From: Clostridium rhizosphaerae
Lineage (GTDB): Bacteria; Bacillota; Clostridia; Clostridiales; Clostridiaceae
Reading direction: 5' to 3'
Assembly (NCBI RefSeq): GCF_016765585.1
Contig: NZ_JAESWC010000002.1
Coordinates: forward strand, 1,178,001-1,242,000
Length of the DNA: 64,000 bases
Shown here piece by piece: positions 1-9,320 of the stretch (positions are counted from its first letter, which is position 1; every line of letters starts with the position of its first letter). Made by a program: the position numbers and the translations under genes. Below the pieces are notes generated by a model that did no database searches, was not told where the DNA came from, and saw nothing but the letters and a program-made list of their open reading frames with translations.

Positions 1-128
1 ATATCTAAGTATTTTTAAGATATATATCCGTACTTATGACTTGAAGATATTATTTACAACTATATATTCCATAAGTACAATATTATTGTTCCCCTAATCC
101 ATATATATATGCAGAACTTTTAATCAAT

Positions 129-989
129 TTATGCATATGAAGACTTTGGAAAACCTTCTCTATACTTTCCTCTTGTTTGAAGTCCTCCTATTCCTTTTGT
201 TCCGGTAATAGTATTTTCTAAAGCTTCTTGAATCGATACTACTTTTTCTATATTGGTATATGCAATTTTTTCACATACAAAAACAGGATCAAGGCAGTGT
301 ATAAGTACTCTGCTTGGACTAGATGCATAGTTTGCACCTGCATCTAGTATCGCCTCATAATGACTTTGACAAGCTCCAGCAAATATTACTAAGTCATCAT
401 AATTTGGCTCATAATTTCTAAGTTCACTAACTGTATCAACAAAGAATTTTGAATTTCTATAATTATTTATATCCGTATAATCCTTTGCCCCTTTAGTTAT
501 TGCATCATGTCCTGTTATTACTACTATGTCAGGCTTCATTTGTTTTACAAGCTTTGGTACCTCCACAGGTTGATCTTTTTCTGCAATAACCTTGCCTACT
601 ACATCAAGTTCTAATTTTTTATATACTTTAAGGCATACCTCAAGATACTCAGCATCACCATCTACATGCAGAATTTTTCCCGGTCTTCCAAAGGCAAGTT
701 CCTTATTTACTGTTATCTTAGGACTTCTATAAGCCTTGCTTACATCTATTCTGCCAAGCATTATATTCTTTATGGAAGTATTAACTTTTCTATTTAAAAT
801 TTTTTCCTTCTCACCCAAAGAATTTTCAACAACTTCTTCTAGGTCTTCAACTGGTGCATCTGCAATAACTCTAAGACTTATACCTTTTAAAGTATAAATG
901 GCTCCATTTTCTGTTTCTTTTATATCAATTATTTTAAAGGTGATATCCTTGCCATAAGATTTTCGAACAACAGTATCGCCTAAATTCAT
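129..989 (-). CDS. yabG: Sporulation-specific cysteine protease YabG
   Basis: 286-residue protein, close to the usual YabG length (about 290). YabG processes spore coat and other spore proteins in the mother cell; in Clostridioides difficile it also cleaves germination proteins. His161 (context VVITGHDAIT) and Cys207 (context FAGACQSHYE) sit at the positions described as essential in the family. The ATG at 989 follows GGAGATGAG at good spacing. The gene stands alone, upstream of and codirectional with a cotS gene on the minus strand, and has a sigma-K-like promoter just upstream (separate entry). Family identity is confident; substrates here are unknown. Confidence 0.93.
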   Translation of the reverse strand: MNLGDTVVRKSYGKDITFKIIDIKETENGAIYTLKGISLRVIADAPVEDLEEVVENSLGEKEKILNRKVNTSIKNIMLGRIDVSKAYRSPKITVNKELAFGRPGKILHVDGDAEYLEVCLKVYKKLELDVVGKVIAEKDQPVEVPKLVKQMKPDIVVITGHDAITKGAKDYTDINNYRNSKFFVDTVSELRNYEPNYDDLVIFAGACQSHYEAILDAGANYASSPSRVLIHCLDPVFVCEKIAYTNIEKVVSIQEALENTITGTKGIGGLQTRGKYREGFPKSSYA

Positions 990-1021
990 TTTCTCATCTC
1001 CAACTCCATAGTTTCATAATA

Positions 1022-1049
1022 TATTGTATGACAACTTTTTAGAATGGGT
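1022..1049 (-). promoter_or_regulatory. Putative sigma-K promoter of yabG
   Basis: Read on the minus strand, CATACAATA fits the sigma-K -10 consensus CATANNNTA, with AC 17 nt upstream as the -35 element. It lies about 35 nt before the yabG start. B. subtilis yabG is sigma-K dependent, so the assignment agrees with known regulation. The match is short and read by eye. Confidence 0.55.
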
Positions 1050-1112
1050 GCATTAATGAAAATAATAAAACCATGTAAATGAAAATTTACACGGCTTTAC
1101 TATAAAAATTTA

Positions 1113-2117
1113 TCATTCTTTTTGTCCATACATTTTTTTAAACTCTTCTATGAAATTATTATAATTACTTTGTTCTTCTATTAATTCTTCTATTTTATTA
1201 TTAAAAGTAGCTTGAGCCCAATTTACTTCATTATAATAATATCTGTTTGCAAGTCTCCAATAACGCTGCGGAAACAATAAAAATGCAAATAGCACTCTGT
1301 ATTCATCTTCTCTAAGCTCACTTATCTCATTATAGGCATCAATTATTAGCTTTGCATACTCAATATTCCAGTCCATTCTTTTTAGTACCTTAATTAAGAA
1401 AAGAGATAAATCGTATGATCTTATTTCCTTCTTGCAATAATCAAAGTCTATAACATGTACATTATTGTTACTATCCATAATTATGTTGTGATAAGTGTAA
1501 TCATGATGGCAAAAACCCATCTCTTCATCAGTTGTTTTGCAAAACTCAAGATAATTAGAACTTTCAAGTACCTTCATAGCTCTTTTACCTAAATTCTTAA
1601 ACATTTCAATTGATTTAATATAATTTAAATCAAAGCTTTGTTTATTGCTTTTTTTCCTTGCCATATCTCTCATTTTTTCAAAGGATTTTATTCTTTTATC
1701 CATAAGATGAGGCCATCTTCCCAAGTCGCTTTTAAGCTTGCTGTTTTCTGGTGGCTCGTATCCTTTTGATGCAATATGAAGATATGCTAAATTTTTAGCT
1801 GCCAATATTAAATCTTCATTATTGTAGAAATCACATTCTCTACCTTCAATCCATTCAGAAAGAGTATATATGTCTTCATTTACTAAGGCATAAGGATTAC
1901 CATCTATATTTAAACAGTATCTATCTACTCTTGGAAATCCATTTTTTATAAGATGTTCTTTAGCACCATATACAAAAAGCAATTTCTGGGTACCATAATT
2001 TATTTTCTTTAGGCATTTCATTCCTTTGTTTGTCTTTAAGAGATACACTCCCTTATTCGGCTTAATGCTTTCGATTTCAATATTGAACTGCCTCTCAAGT
2101 TCAAACTCCCTCATCAT
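1113..2117 (-). CDS. cotS: CotS family spore coat protein (kinase fold)
   Basis: CotS-family coat protein with an aminoglycoside-phosphotransferase-like fold. The catalytic-loop motif HHDYTYHNIIM and the following VIDFDYC (the DFG-like aspartate) are intact, so it may bind a nucleotide or phosphorylate something, though CotS proteins are known mainly as structural coat parts. The open frame extends to 2141, but GGAGG lies inside that extension and favours the ATG at 2117 or 2114. It is divergent from a GT4 glycosyltransferase at 2291, an arrangement repeated at 13.3-15.6 kb. In B. subtilis cotS is likewise next to a glycosyltransferase gene, cotSA. Confidence 0.85.
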   Translation of the reverse strand: MMREFELERQFNIEIESIKPNKGVYLLKTNKGMKCLKKINYGTQKLLFVYGAKEHLIKNGFPRVDRYCLNIDGNPYALVNEDIYTLSEWIEGRECDFYNNEDLILAAKNLAYLHIASKGYEPPENSKLKSDLGRWPHLMDKRIKSFEKMRDMARKKSNKQSFDLNYIKSIEMFKNLGKRAMKVLESSNYLEFCKTTDEEMGFCHHDYTYHNIIMDSNNNVHVIDFDYCKKEIRSYDLSLFLIKVLKRMDWNIEYAKLIIDAYNEISELREDEYRVLFAFLLFPQRYWRLANRYYYNEVNWAQATFNNKIEELIEEQSNYNNFIEEFKKMYGQKE

Positions 2118-2290
2118 ACTGCTCACCGCCCTCCTTCTCATATTGTGATTATTTAGAATTTTAAATTCTCTATAATTAAAACTCTATACATAGTCTCTAT
2201 ATAATTTATATGTGTATAAATATTGTTTTATTAACACTTTTGCTCAATTATTAATATAATGAACTATAATCATTTTGAAAGGAAACCTTT

Positions 2291-3415
2291 ATGAAAGTAG
2301 GAATCGACGGAAGAGCAGCCAAATGGTATAGAGGTACAGGAATAGGCACCTATGCCTATCAGCTTATTTCATCCTTAAATGCAATAGATGCGTTAAATGA
2401 ATATCTACTTTTTATGCCTGAAAGTTCAAATATGGATATATCCTTCAAAAAAAATTTCCTGATAAGAAATATATCAGAAGGTAATAAAAGCAATTTTTGG
2501 GATGAAGTAAATATTCCCAATATACTTACAGATAAAGATATTGAGCTTTATCATGTGCCTCAAAACGGTGTAGGACTTCCTAAAGAAAAAAAATGTCCTT
2601 TTATAATAACACTTCATGATGTTATTCCATTAAGAATGCCCGAAACTGTAGGGGAAACTTATTTGAAAATATTTCAAGAAGAAATGCCTGATATTGTATC
2701 TTTCTGTGACGGAATAATAACTGTATCACAGTTTTCAAAGGAAGATATAGCCAAGGCTTTTAATTATCCATTAGAGAAAATACATGTAACTCATTTAGCA
2801 GCTGAAAATATATATACTCCGCTTGATAAAGACATTTGTTCAGCTTTAATAAAGCAATATTATGGTATTGAAGGAGACTATATTTTATATGTAGGCGGAT
2901 TCAGCCCAAGAAAAAATATTGTAGGTCTAATTGAAGCCTTCAGTAAGCTTAAAGAAAAGTTTAAAAAAGATATAAAACTAGTAATAGCAGGAAAACAGGG
3001 CAAGTCCTATAACATATATAAAAATAGAGCTATAAGCCTTGGCGTAGAAGACAGTGTAATATTTCCAGGTTTTATACAAATAGAACATCTTCCTTATTTA
3101 TATAATGCTTCTAAACTTGTGGTGTATCCTTCATTTTACGAAGGTTTTGGACTTCCCCCTGTAGAAGCTATGGCATGCGGAGTTCCAGTAATAACTTCAA
3201 ATGTAACCTCTATTCCCGAAGTATTAGGAGACTCTGCAGTTTTTATAAATCCTTATGACGTTGATGAGCTATGCAGCTCTATGTTTAGCGTACTTATGGA
3301 TGATAAGCTTCAGGAAAAGTTAATTATTAAAGGTCTTGTAAGAAGCTCAGAGCTTAGCTGGGACAAAACCGCTAAAGATACACTGATTGCGTATAATAAA
3401 ACAATTAATAATTAA
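2291..3415 (+). CDS. GT4-family glycosyltransferase, CotSA-like
   Basis: 374-residue GT-B fold glycosyltransferase of family 4. The N-terminal glycine loop ([14 protein letters not shown]), the nucleotide-sugar site [17 protein letters not shown] and the following SIPEV are typical. No signal peptide or membrane segment is seen, so it acts in the cytosol. Next to cotS it resembles CotSA, a coat-associated glycosyltransferase, and may glycosylate a coat or exosporium component. The ATG at 2291 follows a GAAAGGAAA ribosome site. A close paralogue lies at 14478-15608 with the same neighbour type. Donor and acceptor cannot be read from sequence. Confidence 0.85.
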   Translation: MKVGIDGRAAKWYRGTGIGTYAYQLISSLNAIDALNEYLLFMPESSNMDISFKKNFLIRNISEGNKSNFWDEVNIPNILTDKDIELYHVPQNGVGLPKEKKCPFIITLHDVIPLRMPETVGETYLKIFQEEMPDIVSFCDGIITVSQFSKEDIAKAFNYPLEKIHVTHLAAENIYTPLDKDICSALIKQYYGIEGDYILYVGGFSPRKNIVGLIEAFSKLKEKFKKDIKLVIAGKQGKSYNIYKNRAISLGVEDSVIFPGFIQIEHLPYLYNASKLVVYPSFYEGFGLPPVEAMACGVPVITSNVTSIPEVLGDSAVFINPYDVDELCSSMFSVLMDDKLQEKLIIKGLVRSSELSWDKTAKDTLIAYNKTINN

Positions 3416-3518
3416 GAATGAAGAATGAAGAATGAATTAAAAAATCCCCAAAAGGGGATTTGTGATTAGCTTTGATTGCAAAGCATCCTTCCATTCTTCA
3501 TTTTTCATTGTTCATTAA
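3412..3518. repeat. Intergenic inverted repeat with terminator hairpin
   Basis: Tandem AAGAATGAAGAATG-type words at 3412-3436 are complementary to ATTCTTCATTTTTCATTG at 3494-3513, forming a long imperfect inverted repeat between the convergent GT4 and MATE genes. Inside it is a perfect hairpin, AAATCCCC-AAAA-GGGGATTT (3442-3461). Together they probably end transcription from both sides. Simple repeats of this kind are common between clostridial genes. Confidence 0.5.
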
Positions 3519-4907
3519 CTAAGCATTCGCTTCATTAAACACCAATTCTCTGTTGTAAATATTCTTAGTCTTATATATTGTATAACTTAATATAAATCTT
3601 ACAATCAAATCAATGCCCATTACAACCCAAATGGCTATTATGGTTGAATGAAATTTATAGGTTAAAAGCAAGGTCATAGGTACTCTAACACCCCAGAGGC
3701 CTGCACCTGCCACATACATAGGAACCTTAGTAAATCCAGCACCTCTAAGTGCTCCATTTAAAACTCCAGATACATTTTGAGGAATTTGAACAAGTCCCAT
3801 AATAATAAGATACTTAGCCCCTAAATTAATAAGCTCTTGATTTGGAGTTAATGCTCCCATAATAAATTTAGGTAAAAATACTAAAAGCGAAGCACAGAAT
3901 ATTGTTACATAAATTGCTCCCTTCATAGTTTCCTTCAAATACGCTTTTCCTAGTTCACTATTCCTTGAACCTAAAGCATGCCCTATAAAGGTAGTTGCCG
4001 CAACCCCAAAGCCTGCTGCCGGCATATACGAAATGGATTCAGCTTGAAGTCCAAGCTGGTGCGCAGCAAATGAAGTATCTCCAAAAGTTAATATAGCCTT
4101 AGTTAAAATTATAGCGGCTATTTGCCAGAATATTGATTCTAAAGAGGTTGGAATTCCAACTTTATATATGCTTATAACTTCTTTTATATCTAATTTAAAG
4201 AAGTTCTTATTTAACAAAGAACTTAAAATTCCGCTTTTACTAAATAATACGTAAAGTCCAATAGACGCACCACAGAACTGTGCTATTACTATAGCTATAG
4301 CCGCTCCTTTAATTCCAAATGGAACACTTCCCAAATAGCCAAATATAAGCACAAAACTAAACAATATATTAATAAAATTCATTATAAAACCAATAGCCAT
4401 AGGAGTTTTCGCATTTCCCATGCCTTGAAGCGCCGCTGCTACTGCAAGCATTATTACTAAAAATGGCAGACCCCAGGAAACTGTTTTTAAGTATAAGGTC
4501 CCATTTTCAAGAAGTATTGGATTAGGATTAAATATTGTTAGAAGCTTTGAAGCATTCCAAAATATAATTTGCTGAAGAACTATTACAACAATGAGTGAGG
4601 ATAATATAGTTTGCTGTATAACCTTCTTTAATTTTTTGGGGTTATTAGCTCCATAAGCCTGAGCCACAAAAACTGAAGCGCCTGTTGTAATTCCCTTAAA
4701 AAGCGCCCAAACCACCTGCGTAATTCTTTGACTTAATCCAATTGCGTTTACAGCTGTAGAATTACTTGGATCTATTCTTCCTATCATAGCCATAGATACA
4801 AGACCTGTTGTCATTTCAAGTATGCTTGATATTGTAATAGGCAGGATCATAGAATATATATTTTTCCTTATTTCCTTTAAAGAAACGTTAGAGGTACTAG
4901 TTTCCAT
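3519..4907 (-). CDS. MATE family multidrug/sodium antiporter
   Basis: 462-residue integral membrane protein with about 12 hydrophobic segments in two homologous halves, the usual size for NorM/DinF-type MATE exporters. These use a sodium or proton gradient to expel organic cations or drugs. Typical features are the N-terminal IRKNIYSMILPITISSILE segment, GMGNAKTPMAIGF and the GALRGAG motif in the second half. The gene is monocistronic and convergent with the GT4 gene. The substrate cannot be predicted. Confidence 0.9.
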   Translation of the reverse strand: METSTSNVSLKEIRKNIYSMILPITISSILEMTTGLVSMAMIGRIDPSNSTAVNAIGLSQRITQVVWALFKGITTGASVFVAQAYGANNPKKLKKVIQQTILSSLIVVIVLQQIIFWNASKLLTIFNPNPILLENGTLYLKTVSWGLPFLVIMLAVAAALQGMGNAKTPMAIGFIMNFINILFSFVLIFGYLGSVPFGIKGAAIAIVIAQFCGASIGLYVLFSKSGILSSLLNKNFFKLDIKEVISIYKVGIPTSLESIFWQIAAIILTKAILTFGDTSFAAHQLGLQAESISYMPAAGFGVAATTFIGHALGSRNSELGKAYLKETMKGAIYVTIFCASLLVFLPKFIMGALTPNQELINLGAKYLIIMGLVQIPQNVSGVLNGALRGAGFTKVPMYVAGAGLWGVRVPMTLLLTYKFHSTIIAIWVVMGIDLIVRFILSYTIYKTKNIYNRELVFNEANA

Positions 4908-4960
4908 GGTTGATTCTCCTAACTTTTTAAATATTCAACCATTTTATTATACATTACAAA

Positions 4961-5069
4961 TATATACAATGCAAAAGTTCTAATACATTCATATTATCCC
5001 ATAAATCCTTGAAGATTGGATATTATGTGGCATTATGAATGTAAGAACTTTATTGCATTCTATATATAT
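4961..5069. repeat. About 107-bp palindromic element, copy 1
   Basis: Bounded by ATACAATGCAAAAGTTCTAA on the left and GTAAGAACTTTATTGCATT on the right, which are imperfect inverted repeats, with TATATA at both edges. The core reads AAATCCTTGAAGATTGGATA. A very similar element is at 60453-60556 in the same orientation. No ORF is inside. It behaves like a small non-autonomous (MITE-like or REP-like) dispersed repeat. Confidence 0.7.
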
Positions 5070-5123
5070 CAATTGCTATAAATAAGAATTTAGTTATAGA
5101 TAAACAACTTCAACTAAAGCTAT

Positions 5124-5900
5124 CTACATAAAATCAAAAACTAAAGATTTTATAACCGCCAAGTATTCTCTTATATAATAAGCAGGAACAAGCAAAGGAT
5201 GTAGAGGCGCTGGCTGTCCATATACAATAAATCCATTACTTTTCCCCAAGAGCTTTGCTCTAAACATATGAAAATTATTAGTTACAATTTTTACGCTTAT
5301 ATTATCTCTTACATCTATCTGATTTAAAAGTTCTCTTGTAAACTTCATATTTTCTTTTGTACTTGTTGACTTTTCTTCTTTGATCAATAGTCTTTCATCA
5401 ATTCCTTTTGAAATTAAATATCTTTTCATACCTTCTGCTTCTGTTATAGTTTCTCCTGATCCCTTTCCACCAGATAAGATAACTTTCGTTTCAGGGTTTT
5501 CTTTTATAAATTTTACGCCTTCATCAAGTCTCTGCCTTAAAGCAAGTGAAGGTGTGTCTCCCCAAAGACCTGCCCCTAAGATTACTAAGTAATCTACCTC
5601 TGCACTATCAGTTTTGCTGCCATTGTATATTATAAAACTTTCAATAATTATAAAAGAAATCAAAAACAAAATTATAATTCCCTTTATTATCCGTGGTATA
5701 AAACCACCCTTATAAATTGATATTTTATCATACAAAAAAACAACTCCAAGTCCTATCACTATTAACATAATTCCAAGCACTGCAAAAAACTTTGAAAATG
5801 TTACTCCGTAGAACATAATACTAAAGCAGTATATTATGCTGTAGATTCCAAGCAAAATAAACAAAATCCCTATTATTTTTCTTAATCTCAACTTTTTCAT
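5124..5900 (-). CDS. YdcF/SanA-like DUF218 membrane protein
   Basis: 258 residues. The first ~95 are hydrophobic with three membrane segments; the rest is a cytosol-like alpha/beta domain of the DUF218 (YdcF/ElyC/SanA) family. Its hallmarks are VDYLVILGAGL, the ALRQRLDEGV helix, VILSGGKGSGE and TEAEGMKRYL. Members are linked to envelope or peptidoglycan metabolism, but no reaction is firmly assigned. It is a single gene divergent from the radical-SAM pair at 6067. Confidence 0.8.
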   Translation of the reverse strand: MKKLRLRKIIGILFILLGIYSIIYCFSIMFYGVTFSKFFAVLGIMLIVIGLGVVFLYDKISIYKGGFIPRIIKGIIILFLISFIIIESFIIYNGSKTDSAEVDYLVILGAGLWGDTPSLALRQRLDEGVKFIKENPETKVILSGGKGSGETITEAEGMKRYLISKGIDERLLIKEEKSTSTKENMKFTRELLNQIDVRDNISVKIVTNNFHMFRAKLLGKSNGFIVYGQPAPLHPLLVPAYYIREYLAVIKSLVFDFM

Positions 5901-6066
5901 AATAACCCCCTGAAGCTTTCATTAAGTAAATTTTATCATAACCCTTCATTTCAGTAATAATTAAATTTTAATATAAAATATAAATTATTTCTAAACATAT
6001 TTACCATCGAACATACGTTTGATATAATAAATATAAGATATCAACTTTTGACAAAGGAGAAATATT

Positions 6067-7353
6067 ATGGACATACATGAAAAATTAAAAATATTATCTG
6101 GAGCAGCAAAATATGATGTTTCCTGTTCCTCTAGCGGAAGCACTAGAAAAAATACGCCTTCCGGTATAGGTAATGCAAGTGAAAGCGGAATATGCCATAG
6201 TTTTGCTGCAGATGGAAGATGTATTTCTCTACTTAAAATACTACTCACAAATTATTGCGTTTACGACTGCGTGTACTGTGTAAATAGAAGTTCAAATGAT
6301 GTACCCAGAGCTGCATTTACACCAGAAGAAGTTGCTGATTTAACAATAAACTTTTATAAGAGAAATTATATCGAAGGTTTGTTTTTAAGCTCGGCGGTTT
6401 TCAAAAATGCTAACTATACAATGGAGCTGCTTTTAAAAACCGTTACTCTTCTTAGAAATAATTATAATTTTAACGGCTATATACATATTAAAGCTATTCC
6501 CGGAGCAGACAGCACCTTAATTAGAAAAGCTGGAGAACTTGTAGATAGAATGAGCGTAAATATTGAACTTCCTTCAAAAGAAAGTCTTAAGCTTTTGGCT
6601 CCGCAAAAAAATTCAGATTTAATTTTAAAACCAATGTCTTATATTGACTCTCAAATAACTGCTAACAAAGAAGAAAAATTGCTTTATAAAAAGGTACCTT
6701 CTTTTGTTCCAGCAGGACAAAGCACCCAGCTTATTATTGGTGCTACAAAAGATAGTGATTATAAGATAATGAAGCTTTCTGAGAATTTATACAACAATTT
6801 TAATTTAAAGAGAGTTTATTATTCAGCTTATGTTCCAGTAAGTAACAATCCTAAGCTCCCAAGCATAATAAATCCTCCGATGCTTCGTGAACATAGACTG
6901 TATCAGGCTGATTGGCTTTTAAGATTTTATGGTTTTTCCGCTTCTGAGCTTTTAAATGAAAAAAATCCAAATCTTGATATAAACTTTGATCCGAAAACAG
7001 ATTGGGCAATAAAAAATATTTATCAGTTTCCTGTAGAAATAAATTCTGCTCCTAGAAAAATGCTTCTAAGAGTTCCTGGTGTTGGAGTAAGATCTGTTCA
7101 GAAAATAATGGCCGCAAGAAAAGTTCATTTACTAAACTTTGAGGATTTAAAAAAACTTGGAATTGTGTTAAAAAGAGCTCAATATTTTATTACCTGCAAA
7201 GGAAAATACTACGGTGATATTGTTTTTAAAGAGGACTTTATAAAAAAGAGGCTTAGTCCAAAAGTAGATTTAAACTATATTGATAACCCTAGATTTGAAC
7301 AGATAACCTTTTTTGCTAAAGATTCATTTACAAGTATAACAGGAGAATTATAA
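6067..7353 (+). CDS. Radical SAM protein, putative DNA modification/repair
   Basis: 428 residues. The 4Fe-4S/SAM motif CVYDCVYC (CxxxCxxC) follows LLTNY near residue 70. The C-terminus holds a helix-hairpin-helix (LLRVPGVGVRSVQKIM), a nonspecific DNA-binding element. This matches the family called 'putative DNA modification/repair radical SAM protein' (TIGR03916), which is encoded beside a TIGR03915 partner, as here: the stop at 7353 is two bases before the next start. The ATG at 6067 follows AAAGGAG. The family is assigned to DNA by domain logic and linkage, not by a proven reaction. Confidence 0.85.
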   Translation: MDIHEKLKILSGAAKYDVSCSSSGSTRKNTPSGIGNASESGICHSFAADGRCISLLKILLTNYCVYDCVYCVNRSSNDVPRAAFTPEEVADLTINFYKRNYIEGLFLSSAVFKNANYTMELLLKTVTLLRNNYNFNGYIHIKAIPGADSTLIRKAGELVDRMSVNIELPSKESLKLLAPQKNSDLILKPMSYIDSQITANKEEKLLYKKVPSFVPAGQSTQLIIGATKDSDYKIMKLSENLYNNFNLKRVYYSAYVPVSNNPKLPSIINPPMLREHRLYQADWLLRFYGFSASELLNEKNPNLDINFDPKTDWAIKNIYQFPVEINSAPRKMLLRVPGVGVRSVQKIMAARKVHLLNFEDLKKLGIVLKRAQYFITCKGKYYGDIVFKEDFIKKRLSPKVDLNYIDNPRFEQITFFAKDSFTSITGEL

Positions 7354-7355
7354 AT

Positions 7356-8093
7356 ATGATTTGCTATGTCTTTGATGGAACTTTTGAAGGGCTTTTAACC
7401 TCAATATATGAAGCCTATTATAGCAAAATTAAGCCTGAGGAAATAATACCTGACTGGCAGTTTCAGCCTTCACTTTTAAAGGTGCCAATAAATATCGAAA
7501 CTGATATAGAAAAAAGCTCGAAGGTTTATAGTGCTATTAAAACAAAAATTTCTGCTGCTGCTTTAAAAAATATATACTATGCCTTTTTATCTGACATTGA
7601 TGGAAGCAGTACTATGATTTTTAGCTATGTAAAACTTGGATTTCAGCTTGGAAAAGAGATTGATTTGCATTTATACAACGACTCAGTTTTAAACATTCAT
7701 AAAATAATCAGAAAAGTTACCAATGAAACCCACAGAATGATAGGCTTTGTACGCTTTAAATGCATAAACAATATTTACTATTCCCCCATAGAGCCTGATC
7801 ATAATATATTAAGTCTTATGGCTCCCCATTTTGCTTCAAGGCTCCAAAATGAAAATTGGATTATCCATGACTTAAAGAGAGGACTTGCTTTATTTTATAA
7901 TAAAAAAGAATGGGCCATAACTTCTTTCAGCAAAGAAAATGGAGAAGAATTCTTCTGTTCTGAAGACAGTGGTCCGTATGAAGAGCTTTGGAAAGACTTC
8001 TTTAAAGCTATTGCTATTGATAACAGGCTAAATCCAAAACTTCAAAAAAGAATGATGCCCTCTAGATATTGGAAGCACTTAACTGAAATTTAA
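7356..8093 (+). CDS. Partner of DNA-repair radical SAM (TIGR03915/DUF4130-like)
   Basis: 245 residues beginning MICYVFDGTFEGLLTSIYEAY, typical of the TIGR03915 family of putative DNA metabolism proteins. It has the middle GFVRFKC motif and the C-terminal RMMPSRYWKHL motif. In many bacteria this domain is fused to a uracil-DNA-glycosylase-family domain; here the protein ends after the DUF4130 part and no glycosylase domain is attached. It is translationally coupled to the radical SAM gene, with its ribosome site inside the last codons of that gene. Confidence 0.8.
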   Translation: MICYVFDGTFEGLLTSIYEAYYSKIKPEEIIPDWQFQPSLLKVPINIETDIEKSSKVYSAIKTKISAAALKNIYYAFLSDIDGSSTMIFSYVKLGFQLGKEIDLHLYNDSVLNIHKIIRKVTNETHRMIGFVRFKCINNIYYSPIEPDHNILSLMAPHFASRLQNENWIIHDLKRGLALFYNKKEWAITSFSKENGEEFFCSEDSGPYEELWKDFFKAIAIDNRLNPKLQKRMMPSRYWKHLTEI

Positions 8094-8172
8094 GTTTGAA
8101 GATTGGACATATTATGTAACTTTGCTATAATAATTAAAGCAGTAATTTTTTAAGATTTACGAGGTGATAGCT

Positions 8173-8733
8173 TTGAAGAAGCTCTGGGAAATATTTATAG
8201 TATTTTTTAAAATCGGAACTTTTACTATAGGTGGAGGCTATGCCATGATACCTCTTATAGAAAAAGAAGTTGTGGATAAAAGAGGCTGGATTGATAGAAA
8301 AGACTTTATTGAACTTTTAGCTCTAGGACAGTCAGCACCAGGGCCAATAGCAGTAGATACTGCGGTCTTTGTTGGCTATAAGCTTGCAGGAATATGGGGA
8401 AGCATCCTAGCAGTACTTGGATCAGTGTTGACAGCCTTTATAGTTATGGTAGTCTATGCTGCCACCTATATGGGTTTTAAGGACAATGCGATTATACAAA
8501 GAGTATTTCTTGGCATTAGACCAGCTATAGTAGCACTTATAGCAGTTCCTGTTTTAAGAATAGGGAAAAGCTCAAATATTACAAAAAAAACTATTTACAT
8601 ACCTATATTAACAGTATTTCTAATAGTAGTTCTAAACATGAATCCAATATATATAATTATTATCTCAGCTTTAGGTGGACTTATCTATGGCATTTATAAA
8701 GAAAGAGCCCAAGTAAAGGGGGCAACTAAATGA
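8173..8733 (+). CDS. chrA: Chromate transporter, short CHR half 1
   Basis: CHR/ChrA-family membrane protein of the short, one-domain type (about 187 residues). FFKIGTFTIGGGYAMIPLIE and LGQSAPGPIAVDTAVFVGYK are the conserved family motifs. Short CHR proteins work as pairs, and the partner overlaps its stop by four bases (ATGA). The open frame reaches a GTG at 8164, but that GTG is part of the GAGGTGAT ribosome site, so the TTG at 8173 is the better start. ChrA exports chromate in proteobacteria; in Clostridia the true anion is not known. Confidence 0.85.
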   Translation: MKKLWEIFIVFFKIGTFTIGGGYAMIPLIEKEVVDKRGWIDRKDFIELLALGQSAPGPIAVDTAVFVGYKLAGIWGSILAVLGSVLTAFIVMVVYAATYMGFKDNAIIQRVFLGIRPAIVALIAVPVLRIGKSSNITKKTIYIPILTVFLIVVLNMNPIYIIIISALGGLIYGIYKERAQVKGATK

Positions 8734-9254
8734 ATATAAATTTGCAGGTTTTATTCATCTTCTTAAAAATAGGCCTATTCAGCTTTGGAGGCGGAAATGC
8801 TATTCTGCCGCTTATAAGACAAGAAGTAGTAGCCGGAACTGGCTGGCTTACTCCTAGTGAATTTACCGATTTAGTTGCTGTATCTCAAGCTACTCCAGGC
8901 CCCATAGCAATAAATGGAGCTTCTTATGTAGGCTACAAGGTTGGCGGCTTCACTGGAAGCATTATAGCTACCTTAGGAGTTGTTCTTCCCACATTTATTA
9001 TAATGCTTACATTCACAAAATTTTTTCTTATGTTTAAAGATAATAAGTATGTAAAGTATGCTTTTACAGGTCTTATCCCTGCTACCGTTGGATTAATAGC
9101 CGCTGCACCTATACTAGTATCCTCTGGTTCTTTTATAGATTATAAAAGCTTTATTATCTTTGCTATAGCTTTGTTTGCATCATATAAATACAAGGCAGAC
9201 CCGATCCTCATGACTATAGCAGCAGGAGTACTGGGAATATTATTCTATAAATAA
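8730..9254 (+). CDS. chrA: Chromate transporter, short CHR half 2
   Basis: 174-residue second half of the paired short CHR transporter. The repeated motifs LKIGLFSFGGGNAILPLI and VSQATPGPIAINGASYVGYK correspond to those of the first half. It starts with an ATG that overlaps the previous stop, so the two are cotranslated and probably form a heterodimer with the two domains in opposite membrane orientation. A terminator hairpin follows. Confidence 0.85.
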   Translation: MNINLQVLFIFLKIGLFSFGGGNAILPLIRQEVVAGTGWLTPSEFTDLVAVSQATPGPIAINGASYVGYKVGGFTGSIIATLGVVLPTFIIMLTFTKFFLMFKDNKYVKYAFTGLIPATVGLIAAAPILVSSGSFIDYKSFIIFAIALFASYKYKADPILMTIAAGVLGILFYK

Positions 9255-9279
9255 CGTATATACAAATTTGTTATTTTTT

Positions 9280-9316
9280 AAAAGGCCGCAGAATACTATC
9301 TCTGCAGCCTTTTTTA
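9280..9316 (+). terminator. Rho-independent terminator after chrA pair
   Basis: Hairpin AAAAGGC..GCAGA / TCTGCAGCCTTTTTT with a T-tract, between the chromate transporter pair and the convergent ferredoxin gene. The A-run on the left lets it serve both strands. Confidence 0.8.
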
Positions 9317-9320
9317 TGCT

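Noticed and set aside
8164-8172. GTG at 8164 as chrA start
   Set aside because: The GTG is part of the GAGGTGAT ribosome site of the TTG at 8173.
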